A DNA stretch of 64,000 nucleotides from the NCBI RefSeq assembly GCF_042648365.1, contig NZ_JBHRXI010000025.1, positions 62,001 through 126,000 on the forward strand, written 5' to 3'. The translations under genes and the position numbers were made by a program. The stretch comes from Lutimaribacter_A marinistellae (lineage in GTDB: Bacteria; Pseudomonadota; Alphaproteobacteria; Rhodobacterales; Rhodobacteraceae). The notes below the pieces were generated by a model, which saw only the letters and a list, made by a program, of their open reading frames with translations, searched no databases and was not told where the DNA came from. Below are positions 26,798 through 35,321 of the stretch, piece after piece (positions within the stretch are counted from its first letter, which is position 1; every line of letters starts with the position of its first letter).

Positions 26798-26838
26798 ATT
26801 CAATCAATGGAATGTGATTCGTATTCTTTCGTTGGAAT
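26798..26838. promoter_or_regulatory. Two ATTC-N8-GAAT operators in front of the YeeE/YedE pair
   Basis: ATTC(AATCAATG)GAAT at 26798-26813 and ATTC(TTTCGTTG)GAAT at 26823-26838 are both perfect matches to the half-site pattern of the ArsR-type persulfide sensors SqrR/BigR. They are 25 bp apart and end 22 bases before the start codon. This position fits repression relieved by reactive sulfur. The sensor gene itself is not in the window. Confidence 0.6.
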
Positions 26839-26859
26839 GTAAACGAAAGGATTGCCTGG

Positions 26860-27411
26860 ATGCCTCTCAATTGGAAAATCGGAGGCTTGCTGCTGGGATT
26901 GGTGTTTTTCTCCGCTGTCCTGCTGGTCAAGCCCATCGGCGTTTCGACCCAATTCGTCATTCTCGACGGCATAGTGGGTGACGCCGTGAACCGTTCGCTC
27001 GTAACCGCAACGGATGACGGGTTCACGTCAACCAACGCCTATCTCGCCAAGTCTGACGGAAAATACGCCAAGGCGGTTGCGAACCCGCTCAACTACTCGT
27101 TTGTTTTCGTGCTTGCGATGATGCTGGGCGGATTCCTGTCTGCCCGGCTGCGCGGCGGGATCGACGCGGCCGAACGCGCCGTTCCGGCCCTGTGGCGTGC
27201 GAATTTCGGGGACGCGCAGTGGAAACGATACGCCGCGGCCTTTGTCGGAGGTTTCGTCGTCCTATACGGGGCGCGCCTCGCCGGCGGCTGCACCTCCGGT
27301 CACATGATGTCGGGCATGATGCAGACGGCGCTGTCTGGATATGTCTTCGCCGCCGGAGCCTTTGCCGCCGCCATTCCCGTTTCCCTGATGCTGTTTCGCA
27401 AGGAGGCCTGA
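26860..27411 (+). CDS. YeeE/YedE family sulfur transport protein, first half
   Basis: This 183-residue protein has four to five membrane helices. The conserved cysteine motif is GGCTSGHMMSGM (about residues 145-156), typical of the Sulf_transp family (YeeE = TsuA imports thiosulfate in E. coli). The N-terminal helix is preceded by AAAGGA and an ATG at 26860. It is four bases from the second gene. Together the halves would make a complete transporter for thiosulfate or a related sulfur compound. Confidence 0.8.
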   Translation: MPLNWKIGGLLLGLVFFSAVLLVKPIGVSTQFVILDGIVGDAVNRSLVTATDDGFTSTNAYLAKSDGKYAKAVANPLNYSFVFVLAMMLGGFLSARLRGGIDAAERAVPALWRANFGDAQWKRYAAAFVGGFVVLYGARLAGGCTSGHMMSGMMQTALSGYVFAAGAFAAAIPVSLMLFRKEA

Positions 27412-27414
27412 GCC

Positions 27415-28005
27415 ATGACCTCGATACTACTCGCCATCGTGATCGGCGCAGCCTTCGGAGCCGTGCTTGACCGGATCGGAGCATCGAACCCGAATTGGAT
27501 CGGGCGAATGCTGAACCTTACCAACCTGCATCTGATGAAAACCATTCTGCTGGCCATCGGTATCGGGTCTGCGCTTATGTTCGGCGGCCAGATGCTTGGG
27601 CTTGTCGATGTGGGGCACATGTCGGTGAAGGCGGCCTATGCGGGCGTGTTCATCGGCGGCCTAATGCTGGGCGCTGGCTGGGCAGTGGCCGGGTACTGCC
27701 CGGGTACCGGCGTCGTCGCCGCGGCCAGTGGGCGCAAGGATGCACTGTTCTTCATCGCGGGCGGGCTGTTGGGAGCTGCCGCATACATGGTGACGTACCC
27801 GACATGGAAAGCCTCGGGCCTGCTCGACAGCTTTGCCGGAGGCAAGGTCACCCTAGGTACCGTTCCCAGTTCCAAATTCGATGGCCTGACCGCTCTGCCG
27901 GGGGATGTGCTTGGCCTTGTCCTGGGCCTCGCCTTCATCGTCATTGCTTTTGCCCTGCCCGACAATCTGGTCGGCAACCGGGCCATCGCGCAACCCGCCG
28001 AATAA
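27415..28005 (+). CDS. YeeE/YedE family sulfur transport protein, second half
   Basis: This 196-residue protein has five hydrophobic helices and a conserved cysteine motif AGYCPGTGVVAAASGRKD, which matches the second-half type (DUF6691-like). The pair YeeE/YedE A and B in tandem is common beside sulfide-responsive genes. The two start codons and operators above suggest co-regulation. A strong terminator follows at 28049, so the xdhC-cox genes are on a separate transcript. Confidence 0.8.
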   Translation: MTSILLAIVIGAAFGAVLDRIGASNPNWIGRMLNLTNLHLMKTILLAIGIGSALMFGGQMLGLVDVGHMSVKAAYAGVFIGGLMLGAGWAVAGYCPGTGVVAAASGRKDALFFIAGGLLGAAAYMVTYPTWKASGLLDSFAGGKVTLGTVPSSKFDGLTALPGDVLGLVLGLAFIVIAFALPDNLVGNRAIAQPAE

Positions 28006-28048
28006 GCGCGGCTCCCGATGCAGAATGGCGGTGCTGTCCTGCATCCTA

Positions 28049-28089
28049 GCGGCCCGATGATTTCGTGTTCCCATCGGGCCGCCTTTTTT
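28049..28089 (+). terminator. Strong intrinsic terminator after the YeeE/YedE pair
   Basis: GCGGCCCGATG (28049-28059) pairs perfectly with CATCGGGCCGC (28072-28082), followed by CTTTTTT. Confidence 0.9.
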
Positions 28090-28163
28090 CTTGCCATCCA
28101 CATGTGCAATGCCCCCCTTGCCTCGACCGTTTCCCGCGCCATACTGCGCGGCGGGAGGATCGG

Positions 28164-29132
28164 ATGGATCGTTTCGATAACAGCCCTGAAACAGCGCTTG
28201 CCTGGCACCGTGAGGGGCTCGGTGCCGCCTTGGCCACGGTCGTTGAGACCTGGGGCAGCGCTCCGCGTCGCGTGGGCGCACAACTTGCAATTGGCGGCGA
28301 CGGCAGGATCGAAGGCTCTGTTTCCGGCGGTTGCGTCGAGGGTGCGGTAATCGTCGAGGCGCTGGAAGCCATTGAGGAGGGAGAGGCGCGCCTGCTCGAA
28401 TTCGGTGTCAGCGATGAGGATGCCTTCGCCGTGGGCCTCGCCTGCGGCGGCACGATCCGGGTTCTGGTAGAGCCGATTGGCAGGGTTGTAACCGAGGCGA
28501 TGCTGGCAGAGTTGGTCGAGGCCCGCGAAAGGCGCGAACCGCTGGCCTATGAGGTCAATCTCGACACCGGAGCGAGGGCGCTTTGGCGCGGGGCCTATCC
28601 CGAGCGCATGCGGATGGACCGGTCCGGGTTCGAAGAGGACGGCAAGACCTTCATAGCCGTGCACAATCCGCCCCTCCGCCTGATCGTCGTGGGCGCGGTC
28701 CATATCGCGCAGGCATTGGTCCCGATGGCCCGGATCGCGGGATACGACCCGATAGTCGTCGACCCGCGTGAGGCCTTTGCTTCGGAGGGGCGATTTCCCG
28801 GGGAACGCATCCTGCACGATTGGCCGGACGAGGCCGTGGCGCAGCTTGGTCTCGACACCCGAACGGCATTGGTGCTTCTGACGCATGACCCAAAGCTTGA
28901 TGACCCTGCATTGGAGGCCGCGCTGAAAGCCGACGTTTTCTATATCGGTGCGCTGGGTTCGACCCGCACCCATGCCAAACGGGTTGCGCGGATGCAGGAG
29001 GCAGGATTCTCTGTGGAACAGATCGCGCGTATTCACGGGCCGATCGGGCTTGATATCGGCGCGGCGGGACCGGCCGAGATCGCCGTTGCTGTACTGGCAC
29101 AAATGACGGCGGTCCTGCGGGGACGCGCGTGA
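28164..29132 (+). CDS. XdhC/CoxI family protein
   Basis: XdhC-type proteins bind molybdenum cofactor and help sulfurate or insert it into molybdenum hydroxylases. The N-terminal motif ETWGSAPRRVGAQLAI and SVSGGCVEGAVI define the XdhC/CoxI family. The Rossmann domain (LIVVGAVHIAQALVPMARIAGY) follows. GGGAGG precedes the ATG at 28164 and a GTGA junction couples it to the next gene. Length 322 residues. Confidence 0.88.
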   Translation: MDRFDNSPETALAWHREGLGAALATVVETWGSAPRRVGAQLAIGGDGRIEGSVSGGCVEGAVIVEALEAIEEGEARLLEFGVSDEDAFAVGLACGGTIRVLVEPIGRVVTEAMLAELVEARERREPLAYEVNLDTGARALWRGAYPERMRMDRSGFEEDGKTFIAVHNPPLRLIVVGAVHIAQALVPMARIAGYDPIVVDPREAFASEGRFPGERILHDWPDEAVAQLGLDTRTALVLLTHDPKLDDPALEAALKADVFYIGALGSTRTHAKRVARMQEAGFSVEQIARIHGPIGLDIGAAGPAEIAVAVLAQMTAVLRGRA

Positions 29133-30127
29133 AATTCGGCCCGGTTCCAATTGCCGAAGCCAAGGGGTGCATTCTTGCGCATTCGGTTCAGGTCGGTGCC
29201 CAAAAGCTCAAGAAGGGGCTTACGCTAGAGCCGGGGCACCTAGATCAGCTTTCAGGCGCGGGTCTGACGGAGGTGATCGTCGCGCGGCTCGACCCGGACG
29301 ACTTGCATGAAAACGATGCGGCAGAGCGTCTGGCCGCGGCGCTTTGCCCGGATCCGGCTGCGGTGAACCTGAAGGCAATGAAACCCTTTACCGGACGTGT
29401 CAACCTGATCGCCGAGAGGGCAGGCGCGGCCTTGCTCGACACCGCTGCAATCGAGGCTTTCAATGCCGTGCACCCAATGATCACGGTCGCGACCGTTCCC
29501 CAGTATCAGCAGATGGGTGCAGGGGGAATGGTAGCCACGATCAAGGTCATTTCCTACGCGGTGCCAGGCAGCGATGTTGCCGCAGCCTGCTCTGCCGGAG
29601 CGGGCGCAATCGCGCTGGCCGCGCCCGCGTTTCGAACGGCGACGCTGATTGTCACCGAGATTCCCGGCGGACCGCCACATGAAAAGGGGATCGCGGCCAT
29701 ACGCAGCCGGATCGAGGCGCTGGGCATGGTGCTGACGGAGCCGCGTATTGTTCGGCATGAGGTCAGGGAGCTGGCGCAAGCCATTGGTGAGGCACCGGGC
29801 GAGATCGTTCTTGTCCTCACTGGCTCGGCGACATCGGACCCATTCGATGTGGCGCCTGAGGCATTGCGGCGTGCCGGGGGCAAGGTGGAACGGTTCGGCA
29901 TGCCGGTCGACCCGGGCAACCTGCTGTTTCTGGGCAACCTCGGGGCGCGGCCCGTGATCGGCTTGCCGGGCTGCGCGCGCTCGCCAGCCCTGAACGGGGC
30001 GGACTGGGTGCTCGTGCGCGTTGCCTGCGGTATTCCCACCTCCGGCTCGGACATCGCCGGCATGGGGGTGGGTGGCCTGCTCAAGGAAATCCCGACCCGT
30101 CCGCAACCCCGGGCGGGCAAGCGTTAG
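29129..30127 (+). CDS. Molybdopterin-binding protein (cox/xdh accessory)
   Basis: This 332-residue protein begins at a GTG overlapping the xdhC stop. The N-terminal part (VPIAEAKGCILAHSV, then KLKKGLTLEPGHL) is like the MoeA/MogA-type entry domain. The middle holds the molybdopterin-binding domain, with VLTGSATSDPFDVAPEALRRAGG matching the usual xGGxSxGxxDxV region in degenerate form. PGCARSPALNG replaces the common PGNPVS-type segment. Many homologues carry an extra C-terminal MobA-like nucleotidyltransferase domain; this one lacks it. It probably supplies MCD cofactor or delivers cofactor to CoxL. Confidence 0.75.
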   Translation: MKFGPVPIAEAKGCILAHSVQVGAQKLKKGLTLEPGHLDQLSGAGLTEVIVARLDPDDLHENDAAERLAAALCPDPAAVNLKAMKPFTGRVNLIAERAGAALLDTAAIEAFNAVHPMITVATVPQYQQMGAGGMVATIKVISYAVPGSDVAAACSAGAGAIALAAPAFRTATLIVTEIPGGPPHEKGIAAIRSRIEALGMVLTEPRIVRHEVRELAQAIGEAPGEIVLVLTGSATSDPFDVAPEALRRAGGKVERFGMPVDPGNLLFLGNLGARPVIGLPGCARSPALNGADWVLVRVACGIPTSGSDIAGMGVGGLLKEIPTRPQPRAGKR

Positions 30128-30237
30128 CCCATTGCGAGGGCGGGGCAAGTCCCCGACCAGAAAGAAAACCTGTTCTCAAACGACAAAGCGCGTGCTTAAC
30201 TCCGCGTCAAAGGGACATAATTCAAAGGGAGGACTTC

Positions 30238-30723
30238 ATGACACAGGTCTCGATGACCGTGAACGGCAAATCCGTGAGCGGTGAGGTCGAGGGGCGGACG
30301 CTTCTCGTCAATTTCCTGCGCGACCAGCTTTCGCTGACCGGCACGCATGTCGGATGCGACACCGGCCAGTGCGGTGCCTGCATGGTCCATGTCGATGGCG
30401 AAGCGGTCAAATCCTGTAACATGCTGGCGCTCGAGGCGGACGGCGCCGAGGTGGCCACCATCGAGGGCCAGGCGAATGAGGACGGTTCGCTCAACACGAT
30501 CCAGCAGGCGTTCCAGGACCATCACGGCCTTCAGTGCGGCTTTTGCACGCCCGGCATGGTGATGTCTGCCGCAGCGCTTCTGAAGGACAACCCCAAGCCG
30601 ACCGAGGCCGAGATCCGGCACCATCTCGAGGGCAATATCTGCCGGTGCACGGGGTATCACAACATCGTCAAGGCAATCATGGCCGCCAGCGGTCAGGACG
30701 TGAGTGCCATCGCCGCCGAGTAA
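30238..30723 (+). CDS. Molybdenum hydroxylase small (2Fe-2S) subunit, CoxS type
   Basis: This 161-residue protein has two [2Fe-2S] clusters. The plant-type site is CDTGQCGACMVHVDG with a later SC, and the helical site is CGFCTPGMVM with NICRCTGYH. It passes electrons from the molybdenum site to FAD. GGGAGGA precedes the ATG. Order S-L-M follows. Confidence 0.92.
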   Translation: MTQVSMTVNGKSVSGEVEGRTLLVNFLRDQLSLTGTHVGCDTGQCGACMVHVDGEAVKSCNMLALEADGAEVATIEGQANEDGSLNTIQQAFQDHHGLQCGFCTPGMVMSAAALLKDNPKPTEAEIRHHLEGNICRCTGYHNIVKAIMAASGQDVSAIAAE

Positions 30724-30760
30724 TCGCGACGGACTTGTTTCTCAGGGAGGAGAACCAGCA

Positions 30761-33124
30761 ATGCCCAAGGATCATGGGATCGGAGCCAGTTCCAAGCGCC
30801 GCGAGGACGTGCGCTTTCTGACTGGCGCCGGAAACTACACGGACGACATCAACATTCCCGGACAGGCCTATGTCCATTTCCTGCGCTCAGATATCGCGCA
30901 CGGCACGATTAACGCCGTAAACAGCGATGCCGCTGCAACCATGCCCGGCGTGTTGCGGATCTTTACGGGGGCGGATTTCGAAGGGGTCGGCGGGCTGCCT
31001 TGCGGATGGCAGGTAACTGACAAGCACGGCCAGCCGATGCAGGAACCGGCGCATCCGGTGCTGGCACAGGGCAAGGTACGCCATGTCGGTGAAATCGTCG
31101 CAGCCGTGGTTGCCGAGACAGCCGAACAGGCTCGCGACGCGGCCGAAGCGATCGAACTCGACATCACCGAATTGCCCGCCGTGGTCGACATGAAAGCCGG
31201 GGTCGAGGACGGCGCGCCGAAGGTGCACGACGATCTGACCTCGAACCTTTGTTATGACTGGGGCTTCGTCGAAGAGAACAAAGGGGCCGTCGAAGAAGCC
31301 TTTCAACAGGCCGCGCATGTCACGACGCTTGAGCTGGTGAACAACCGTCTGGTCGCCAACCCGATGGAGCCGCGCGTGGCGATCGGCGACTACACCCGCC
31401 ACAGCGACGAGTCGACGCTCTACACAACCAGCCAGAACCCGCATGTCATCCGTCTGCTCATGGGGGCCTTTGTCCTTGGCATTCCCGAGCACAAGCTGCG
31501 GGTCGTGGCCCCGGACGTGGGCGGCGGTTTCGGCACGAAGATCTTCCACTATGCCGAAGAAGCGTTTTGCACCTTCGCCGCAAAGGCGATGAAGCGTCCC
31601 GTGAAATGGACCTCGTCGCGGTCCGAGGCCTTTATCTCGGACGCGCATGGCCGCGATCACGTGACGAAGATCGAGTTGGCGCTGGATGGTGACAACAACT
31701 TCACCGCGTTGCGTACCGAAACCTACGCAAACATGGGCGCGTACCTGTCGACCTTTGCGCCCTCTGTGCCGACATGGCTTCACGGCACGCTGATGGCGGG
31801 GAACTACAAGACGCCGCTCATCTACGTGAACGTGAAGGCGGTTTTCACCAACACCGTGCCTGTCGATGCCTATCGCGGTGCTGGACGGCCGGAGGCGACC
31901 TTCCAGCTGGAGCGCGTCATCGACAAGGCCGCGCGCGAGCTGGGCGTCGATCCGATCGCCCTACGCCGCCAGAACTTCGTGACGGAATTCCCCTATGCGA
32001 CGCCGGTGGCCGTGGAATACGACACGGGCGATTACAACGCGACGATGGACAAGCTCGAAGAGATCGCCGATCTCAAGGGTTTCGATGCCCGGCGCAAGGA
32101 AAGCGAAGCCAAGGGCAAGCTGCGCGGGCTGGGCATAAACTGCTACATCGAGGCTTGCGGTATCGCTCCGTCGAACCTTGTCGGCCAGCTTGGCGCGCGT
32201 GCCGGTCTGTATGAAAGTGCGACGGTGCGTGTGAATGCAACCGGCGGACTGGTCGTGATGACCGGATCGCACAGCCACGGACAGGGGCACGAGACATCCT
32301 TTCCGCAAGTGATCGCCGAGATGATCGGAATCGACGAGAACCAGGTCGAGATCGTTCATGGCGATACCGCCCGTACCCCGATGGGCATGGGCACATATGG
32401 CTCGCGCTCTCTGGCGGTCGGCGGCTCGGCCATGGTTCGCGCAACCGAGAAGATCATCAACAAGACCAAGAAGATTGCCGCGCACCTGATGGAGGCCTCG
32501 GAGGCCGATATCGAGCTGAAGGATGGCCAGTTCACAGTTGCTGGCACCGACAAGTCGGTGGCCTGGGGCGATGTCTGTCTGGCCGCCTATGTTCCGCATA
32601 ACTACCCGCTTGAGGATATTGAGCCTGGCCTCGAAGAGACGGCGTTCTACGACCCGTCGAACTTCACCTATCCGGCGGGGGCTTATGCCTGCGAAGTCGA
32701 GGTCGATCCGGATACCGGCAAGGTCACGATCGAGCGTTTTGCGGCGGCCGACGATTTTGGCAATGTGGTCAACCCGATGATCGTGTCCGGCCAGGTTCAT
32801 GGCGGGCTGGCACAGGGGATCGGTCAGGCGTTGCTGGAAGGGGCGGTTTACGACGACAACGGTCAGTTGCTGAGCGCGTCCTACATGGATTACGCAATGC
32901 CGCGCGCCGACGACGTGCCGTTCTACACGGTCGATCACTCCTGCCAGACACCCTGCACACACAATCCGCTGGGCGTGAAGGGATGCGGCGAGGCCGGTGC
33001 CATCGGATCACCGCCAGCCGTGGTCAACGCGGTGGTGGATGCGCTGCAATCTGCAGGAAAACCGGTGACCCATATCGACATGCCGTTGTCGCCGGGGCGC
33101 GTCTGGGCCGCGATGCAGGGATGA
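30761..33124 (+). CDS. Molybdenum hydroxylase large subunit, form II CoxL-like
   Basis: This 787-residue catalytic subunit binds the molybdopterin cytosine dinucleotide. The active-site loop reads AYRGAGRPEAT, the form II signature, not the AYXCSFR of proven form I CO dehydrogenase, so it does not carry the cysteine of the Mo-Cu site. The active-site glutamate lies in KGCGEAGAIGSPPA near the C-terminus. GGVGGGFGTK-like PDVGGGFGTKIFH binds the cofactor. GGGAGGAGAA precedes the ATG at 30761. Substrate unknown; CO, aldehydes or heterocycles have been suggested for form II. Confidence 0.85.
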   Translation: MPKDHGIGASSKRREDVRFLTGAGNYTDDINIPGQAYVHFLRSDIAHGTINAVNSDAAATMPGVLRIFTGADFEGVGGLPCGWQVTDKHGQPMQEPAHPVLAQGKVRHVGEIVAAVVAETAEQARDAAEAIELDITELPAVVDMKAGVEDGAPKVHDDLTSNLCYDWGFVEENKGAVEEAFQQAAHVTTLELVNNRLVANPMEPRVAIGDYTRHSDESTLYTTSQNPHVIRLLMGAFVLGIPEHKLRVVAPDVGGGFGTKIFHYAEEAFCTFAAKAMKRPVKWTSSRSEAFISDAHGRDHVTKIELALDGDNNFTALRTETYANMGAYLSTFAPSVPTWLHGTLMAGNYKTPLIYVNVKAVFTNTVPVDAYRGAGRPEATFQLERVIDKAARELGVDPIALRRQNFVTEFPYATPVAVEYDTGDYNATMDKLEEIADLKGFDARRKESEAKGKLRGLGINCYIEACGIAPSNLVGQLGARAGLYESATVRVNATGGLVVMTGSHSHGQGHETSFPQVIAEMIGIDENQVEIVHGDTARTPMGMGTYGSRSLAVGGSAMVRATEKIINKTKKIAAHLMEASEADIELKDGQFTVAGTDKSVAWGDVCLAAYVPHNYPLEDIEPGLEETAFYDPSNFTYPAGAYACEVEVDPDTGKVTIERFAAADDFGNVVNPMIVSGQVHGGLAQGIGQALLEGAVYDDNGQLLSASYMDYAMPRADDVPFYTVDHSCQTPCTHNPLGVKGCGEAGAIGSPPAVVNAVVDALQSAGKPVTHIDMPLSPGRVWAAMQG

Positions 33125-33137
33125 TGGTGATGGGCGG

Positions 33138-33180
33138 CCGGGGGCGCTGCCCCCGGACCCCCGGGATATTTTCAGCAAGA
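33138..33180. repeat. GC-rich intergenic palindrome of a type common in Rhodobacteraceae
   Basis: CCGGGGGCGCTGCCCCCGG (33138-33156) is a palindrome followed by ACCCCCGGGATATTTTC. I recognise this wording as a dispersed intergenic motif in roseobacter genomes. It sits in the gap between coxL and coxM. A weaker relative is in the moxR-coxE gap near 23500. Confidence 0.55.
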
Positions 33181-33217
33181 GGAAAGGCAGGGCCGGTTCT
33201 CTTGAAGGAGCGACGAG

Positions 33218-34012
33218 ATGTACAATTTTGAATTCGAGAAACCCACGACAATTGCGGAGGCGGTTGCGGCACTTGGCGGTGACGAAGCGCAGGCGTTGGG
33301 TGGCGGTCAGACGCTGATACCGACGATGAAACAGCGCCTGGCCATGCCCGAAAAGCTGGTCAGCCTCGGCGGCATCGCCGAGATGCGCGGTGTCTGCGTG
33401 AATGACGATGGTGCCGTTTCCGTTGGCGGAGCAACACCGCATTCGGTGGTTGCCCGCGAAGCCGCATCGCATTATCCGGCTTTGGCTGCGCTGGCGGGCC
33501 AGATCGGTGATCCGGCGGTACGAAATCGAGGGACGGTTGGTGGGTCTCTGGCCAATAACGACCCGTCAGCCTGCTATCCGGCGGCGGCCCTTGGTTCCGG
33601 AGCGACCATCGTGACGAACACCCGCGAAATTGCGGCCGATGACTATTTCCAGGGCATGTTTGCCACTGCGCTGGAGGATGGCGAGATCATCACCGAGGTT
33701 CGGTTCCCCGTGCCTGAGGCGGCAAATTACCAGAAATTCGTGCAACCCGCGTCGCGCTTCGCGCTGGTGGGTGTGTTCGTGGCGAAGTATTCCGATGGCG
33801 TTCGGGTCGCGGTCACCGGCGCTTCGGAAGAGGGCGTTTTCCGGTGGAGCGCTGCTGAAGAGGCGCTGACCGGTAACTTCAGTGCCGAAGCAATCGAGGG
33901 CCTGTCTGTTGAGGCCGACGGCATGATCGGCGATCTTCACGGGTCGAAGGCCTATCGCGCTCACCTCGTTGGCGTAATGACTGCGCGAGCCGTGACGGCG
34001 GCCGCGGGGTAG
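33218..34012 (+). CDS. Molybdenum hydroxylase medium (FAD) subunit, CoxM type
   Basis: This 264-residue FAD-binding subunit has two flavin motifs, LGGGQTLIPTMKQRL near residue 27 and TVGGSLANNDPSACYPA near 105. The C-terminal CO_deh_flav_C-type domain follows. GAAGGAG precedes the ATG. It completes the S-L-M set typical of form II loci. Confidence 0.9.
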   Translation: MYNFEFEKPTTIAEAVAALGGDEAQALGGGQTLIPTMKQRLAMPEKLVSLGGIAEMRGVCVNDDGAVSVGGATPHSVVAREAASHYPALAALAGQIGDPAVRNRGTVGGSLANNDPSACYPAAALGSGATIVTNTREIAADDYFQGMFATALEDGEIITEVRFPVPEAANYQKFVQPASRFALVGVFVAKYSDGVRVAVTGASEEGVFRWSAAEEALTGNFSAEAIEGLSVEADGMIGDLHGSKAYRAHLVGVMTARAVTAAAG

Positions 34013-34016
34013 GCGT

Positions 34017-34142
34017 TTACCGGGTAATGGCCTCTTCGGGTTCCGTCGTGATGCGGAGCCCGCCTTCGCCAGCATTGCTGCGTTCGGCATAGGCGAAGGG
34101 ATAGGCGGCAAGGATGAGCAGGGCGAGAATCGCTGCGCGCAT
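34017..34142 (-). CDS. Small secreted peptide (41 aa)
   Basis: The minus strand encodes a 41-residue protein starting at 34142. It begins with two charged residues and a hydrophobic stretch ILALLILAAYPFAYA (signal-peptide-like, cleavable after A19), then a short acidic tail ending TEPEEAITR. AAGGGG stands eight bases before the ATG, a near-ideal site. It runs antisense to, and starts just after, the coxM stop. No function is recognised. Confidence 0.55.
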   Translation of the reverse strand: MRAAILALLILAAYPFAYAERSNAGEGGLRITTEPEEAITR

Positions 34143-34288
34143 GATTGATCCCCTTGTTCCATTTTTCCGTCTTTGCTGTCTGAACGCCGCACCGCGGCCA
34201 ATCGTTCCGCTTGGGTTTGACCCGAATCAAGGAGATGCGCCGTCATCCGCGCGAAACTCGGTTCAATTCACGTCAGTAGGAGAGACAC

Positions 34289-34636
34289 ATGACCAAGGAC
34301 GATAAGACCGCAGACCCGACCAAGGCGATGACCGACATGATGGCCCAAATGCAGAAAATGGGGACCGATGCGATGGCTGCCATGGGAGGCGACTGGGCGG
34401 AACGGATGAGCAAGGTTGGAACCGAGGTGATGAGTTTCGCCGCCGATCGCATGAAACAGGACATGGAGTTCCAGCAGAAACTGCTGCAATGCCGCGATAT
34501 GCAGGAGCTTCAGCAGGTGCAGAGCCGATTCTGGCAAGAAGCGATCGAGCAATATCGCGGCGAGATGGAGCGCCTTGCCGAAATGGGCGGCGGCATGTGG
34601 TCCATGCCGGGGCAGAAACCGGGCTCGAAAGACTAG
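34289..34636 (+). CDS. Phasin-like protein
   Basis: This 115-residue, methionine- and glutamine-rich, almost entirely helical protein (MTDMMAQMQKMGTDAMAAMG, then QRVQSRFWQEAIEQYRGEME-like) resembles short phasins that coat polyhydroxyalkanoate granules. No synthase is nearby. Its TAG overlaps the stop of the convergent methyltransferase gene (CTAG). A GGAGAGACAC site precedes the ATG. Confidence 0.65.
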   Translation: MTKDDKTADPTKAMTDMMAQMQKMGTDAMAAMGGDWAERMSKVGTEVMSFAADRMKQDMEFQQKLLQCRDMQELQQVQSRFWQEAIEQYRGEMERLAEMGGGMWSMPGQKPGSKD

Positions 34637-35232
34637 GCGGGTTTGCGCGCGACCAGATCGATCAGCGCGGACATTCCGGAATGTCCGCGACCTTCCTGCA
34701 CTTCGCGGTCATAGCCACGACAGGTCAGGACCTCCCACGTACTAAATGCGTCGCGAAGCAATCCCTCGGTATACATGTTCTCAGCATAGGGCGGCCCACC
34801 GGTGCCATAGTCGAGCTGCTCGGGCCTGTAGCCATGAAGAAGAACAAGCCCGCCGGGACGCGTTGCCTGTTTCATGCCGGCGAACTGGATTTCGCGGTCT
34901 TTCGGGCCGACGAACTGAATGAAAATTCCGACCACAAGGTCAAAGGCGTTTTGTTCCCACTCGCGGGTCAGAATATCCTCTTGCCGGAAATCCACGTCAA
35001 CGCCGGCCTCGGTGGCCAGTGCGCGCGCTCTGTCAACGGCACTGGGTGCGAACTCGATCGCTGTAACCTCCAGGCCCTTTTGGGCCATGAAGACGGAGTT
35101 GCGCCCTTCGCCGTCGGCCACGGACAGCGCGCTCAGGCCGGGCTCCAGCAGGTTCTCGTGGTCGCGAAGAAACAACGCCGGTTCCTTGCCGAAAAGGTAT
35201 CCTGCTGAGGACCTGTAACGCTCTTCCCACAT
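34633..35232 (-). CDS. Class I SAM-dependent methyltransferase
   Basis: This 199-residue protein is of the TehB/thiopurine-like type. The SAM motif is ALSVADGEGRNSVFMAQKG, with FRQEDILT and FDLVVGIFIQF downstream. GGAGAGCG stands before the ATG at 35232. The N-terminus (MWEERYRSSAGYLFGKEPA) is common in this group. Substrate unknown. Confidence 0.78.
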   Translation of the reverse strand: MWEERYRSSAGYLFGKEPALFLRDHENLLEPGLSALSVADGEGRNSVFMAQKGLEVTAIEFAPSAVDRARALATEAGVDVDFRQEDILTREWEQNAFDLVVGIFIQFVGPKDREIQFAGMKQATRPGGLVLLHGYRPEQLDYGTGGPPYAENMYTEGLLRDAFSTWEVLTCRGYDREVQEGRGHSGMSALIDLVARKPA

Positions 35233-35264
35233 CTCGCTCTCCTTCGGATTTCGGCGGCAGAATG

Positions 35265-35298
35265 AAAAACACCTCCGGGCTGGTCAACCCGGAGGTGT
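35265..35298 (-). terminator. Intrinsic terminator after infC
   Basis: ACACCTCCGGG (35269-35279) pairs with CCCGGAGGTGT (35288-35298). On the minus strand the stem is followed by five T. It lies 24 bases past the infC stop. Confidence 0.9.
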
Positions 35299-35321
35299 CG
35301 AAACACCTATGTTTCGACGGC

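Noticed and set aside
30761..33124. Calling this a true CO dehydrogenase (form I)
   Set aside because: The active-site loop is AYRGAGR and lacks the cysteine of AYXCSFR.
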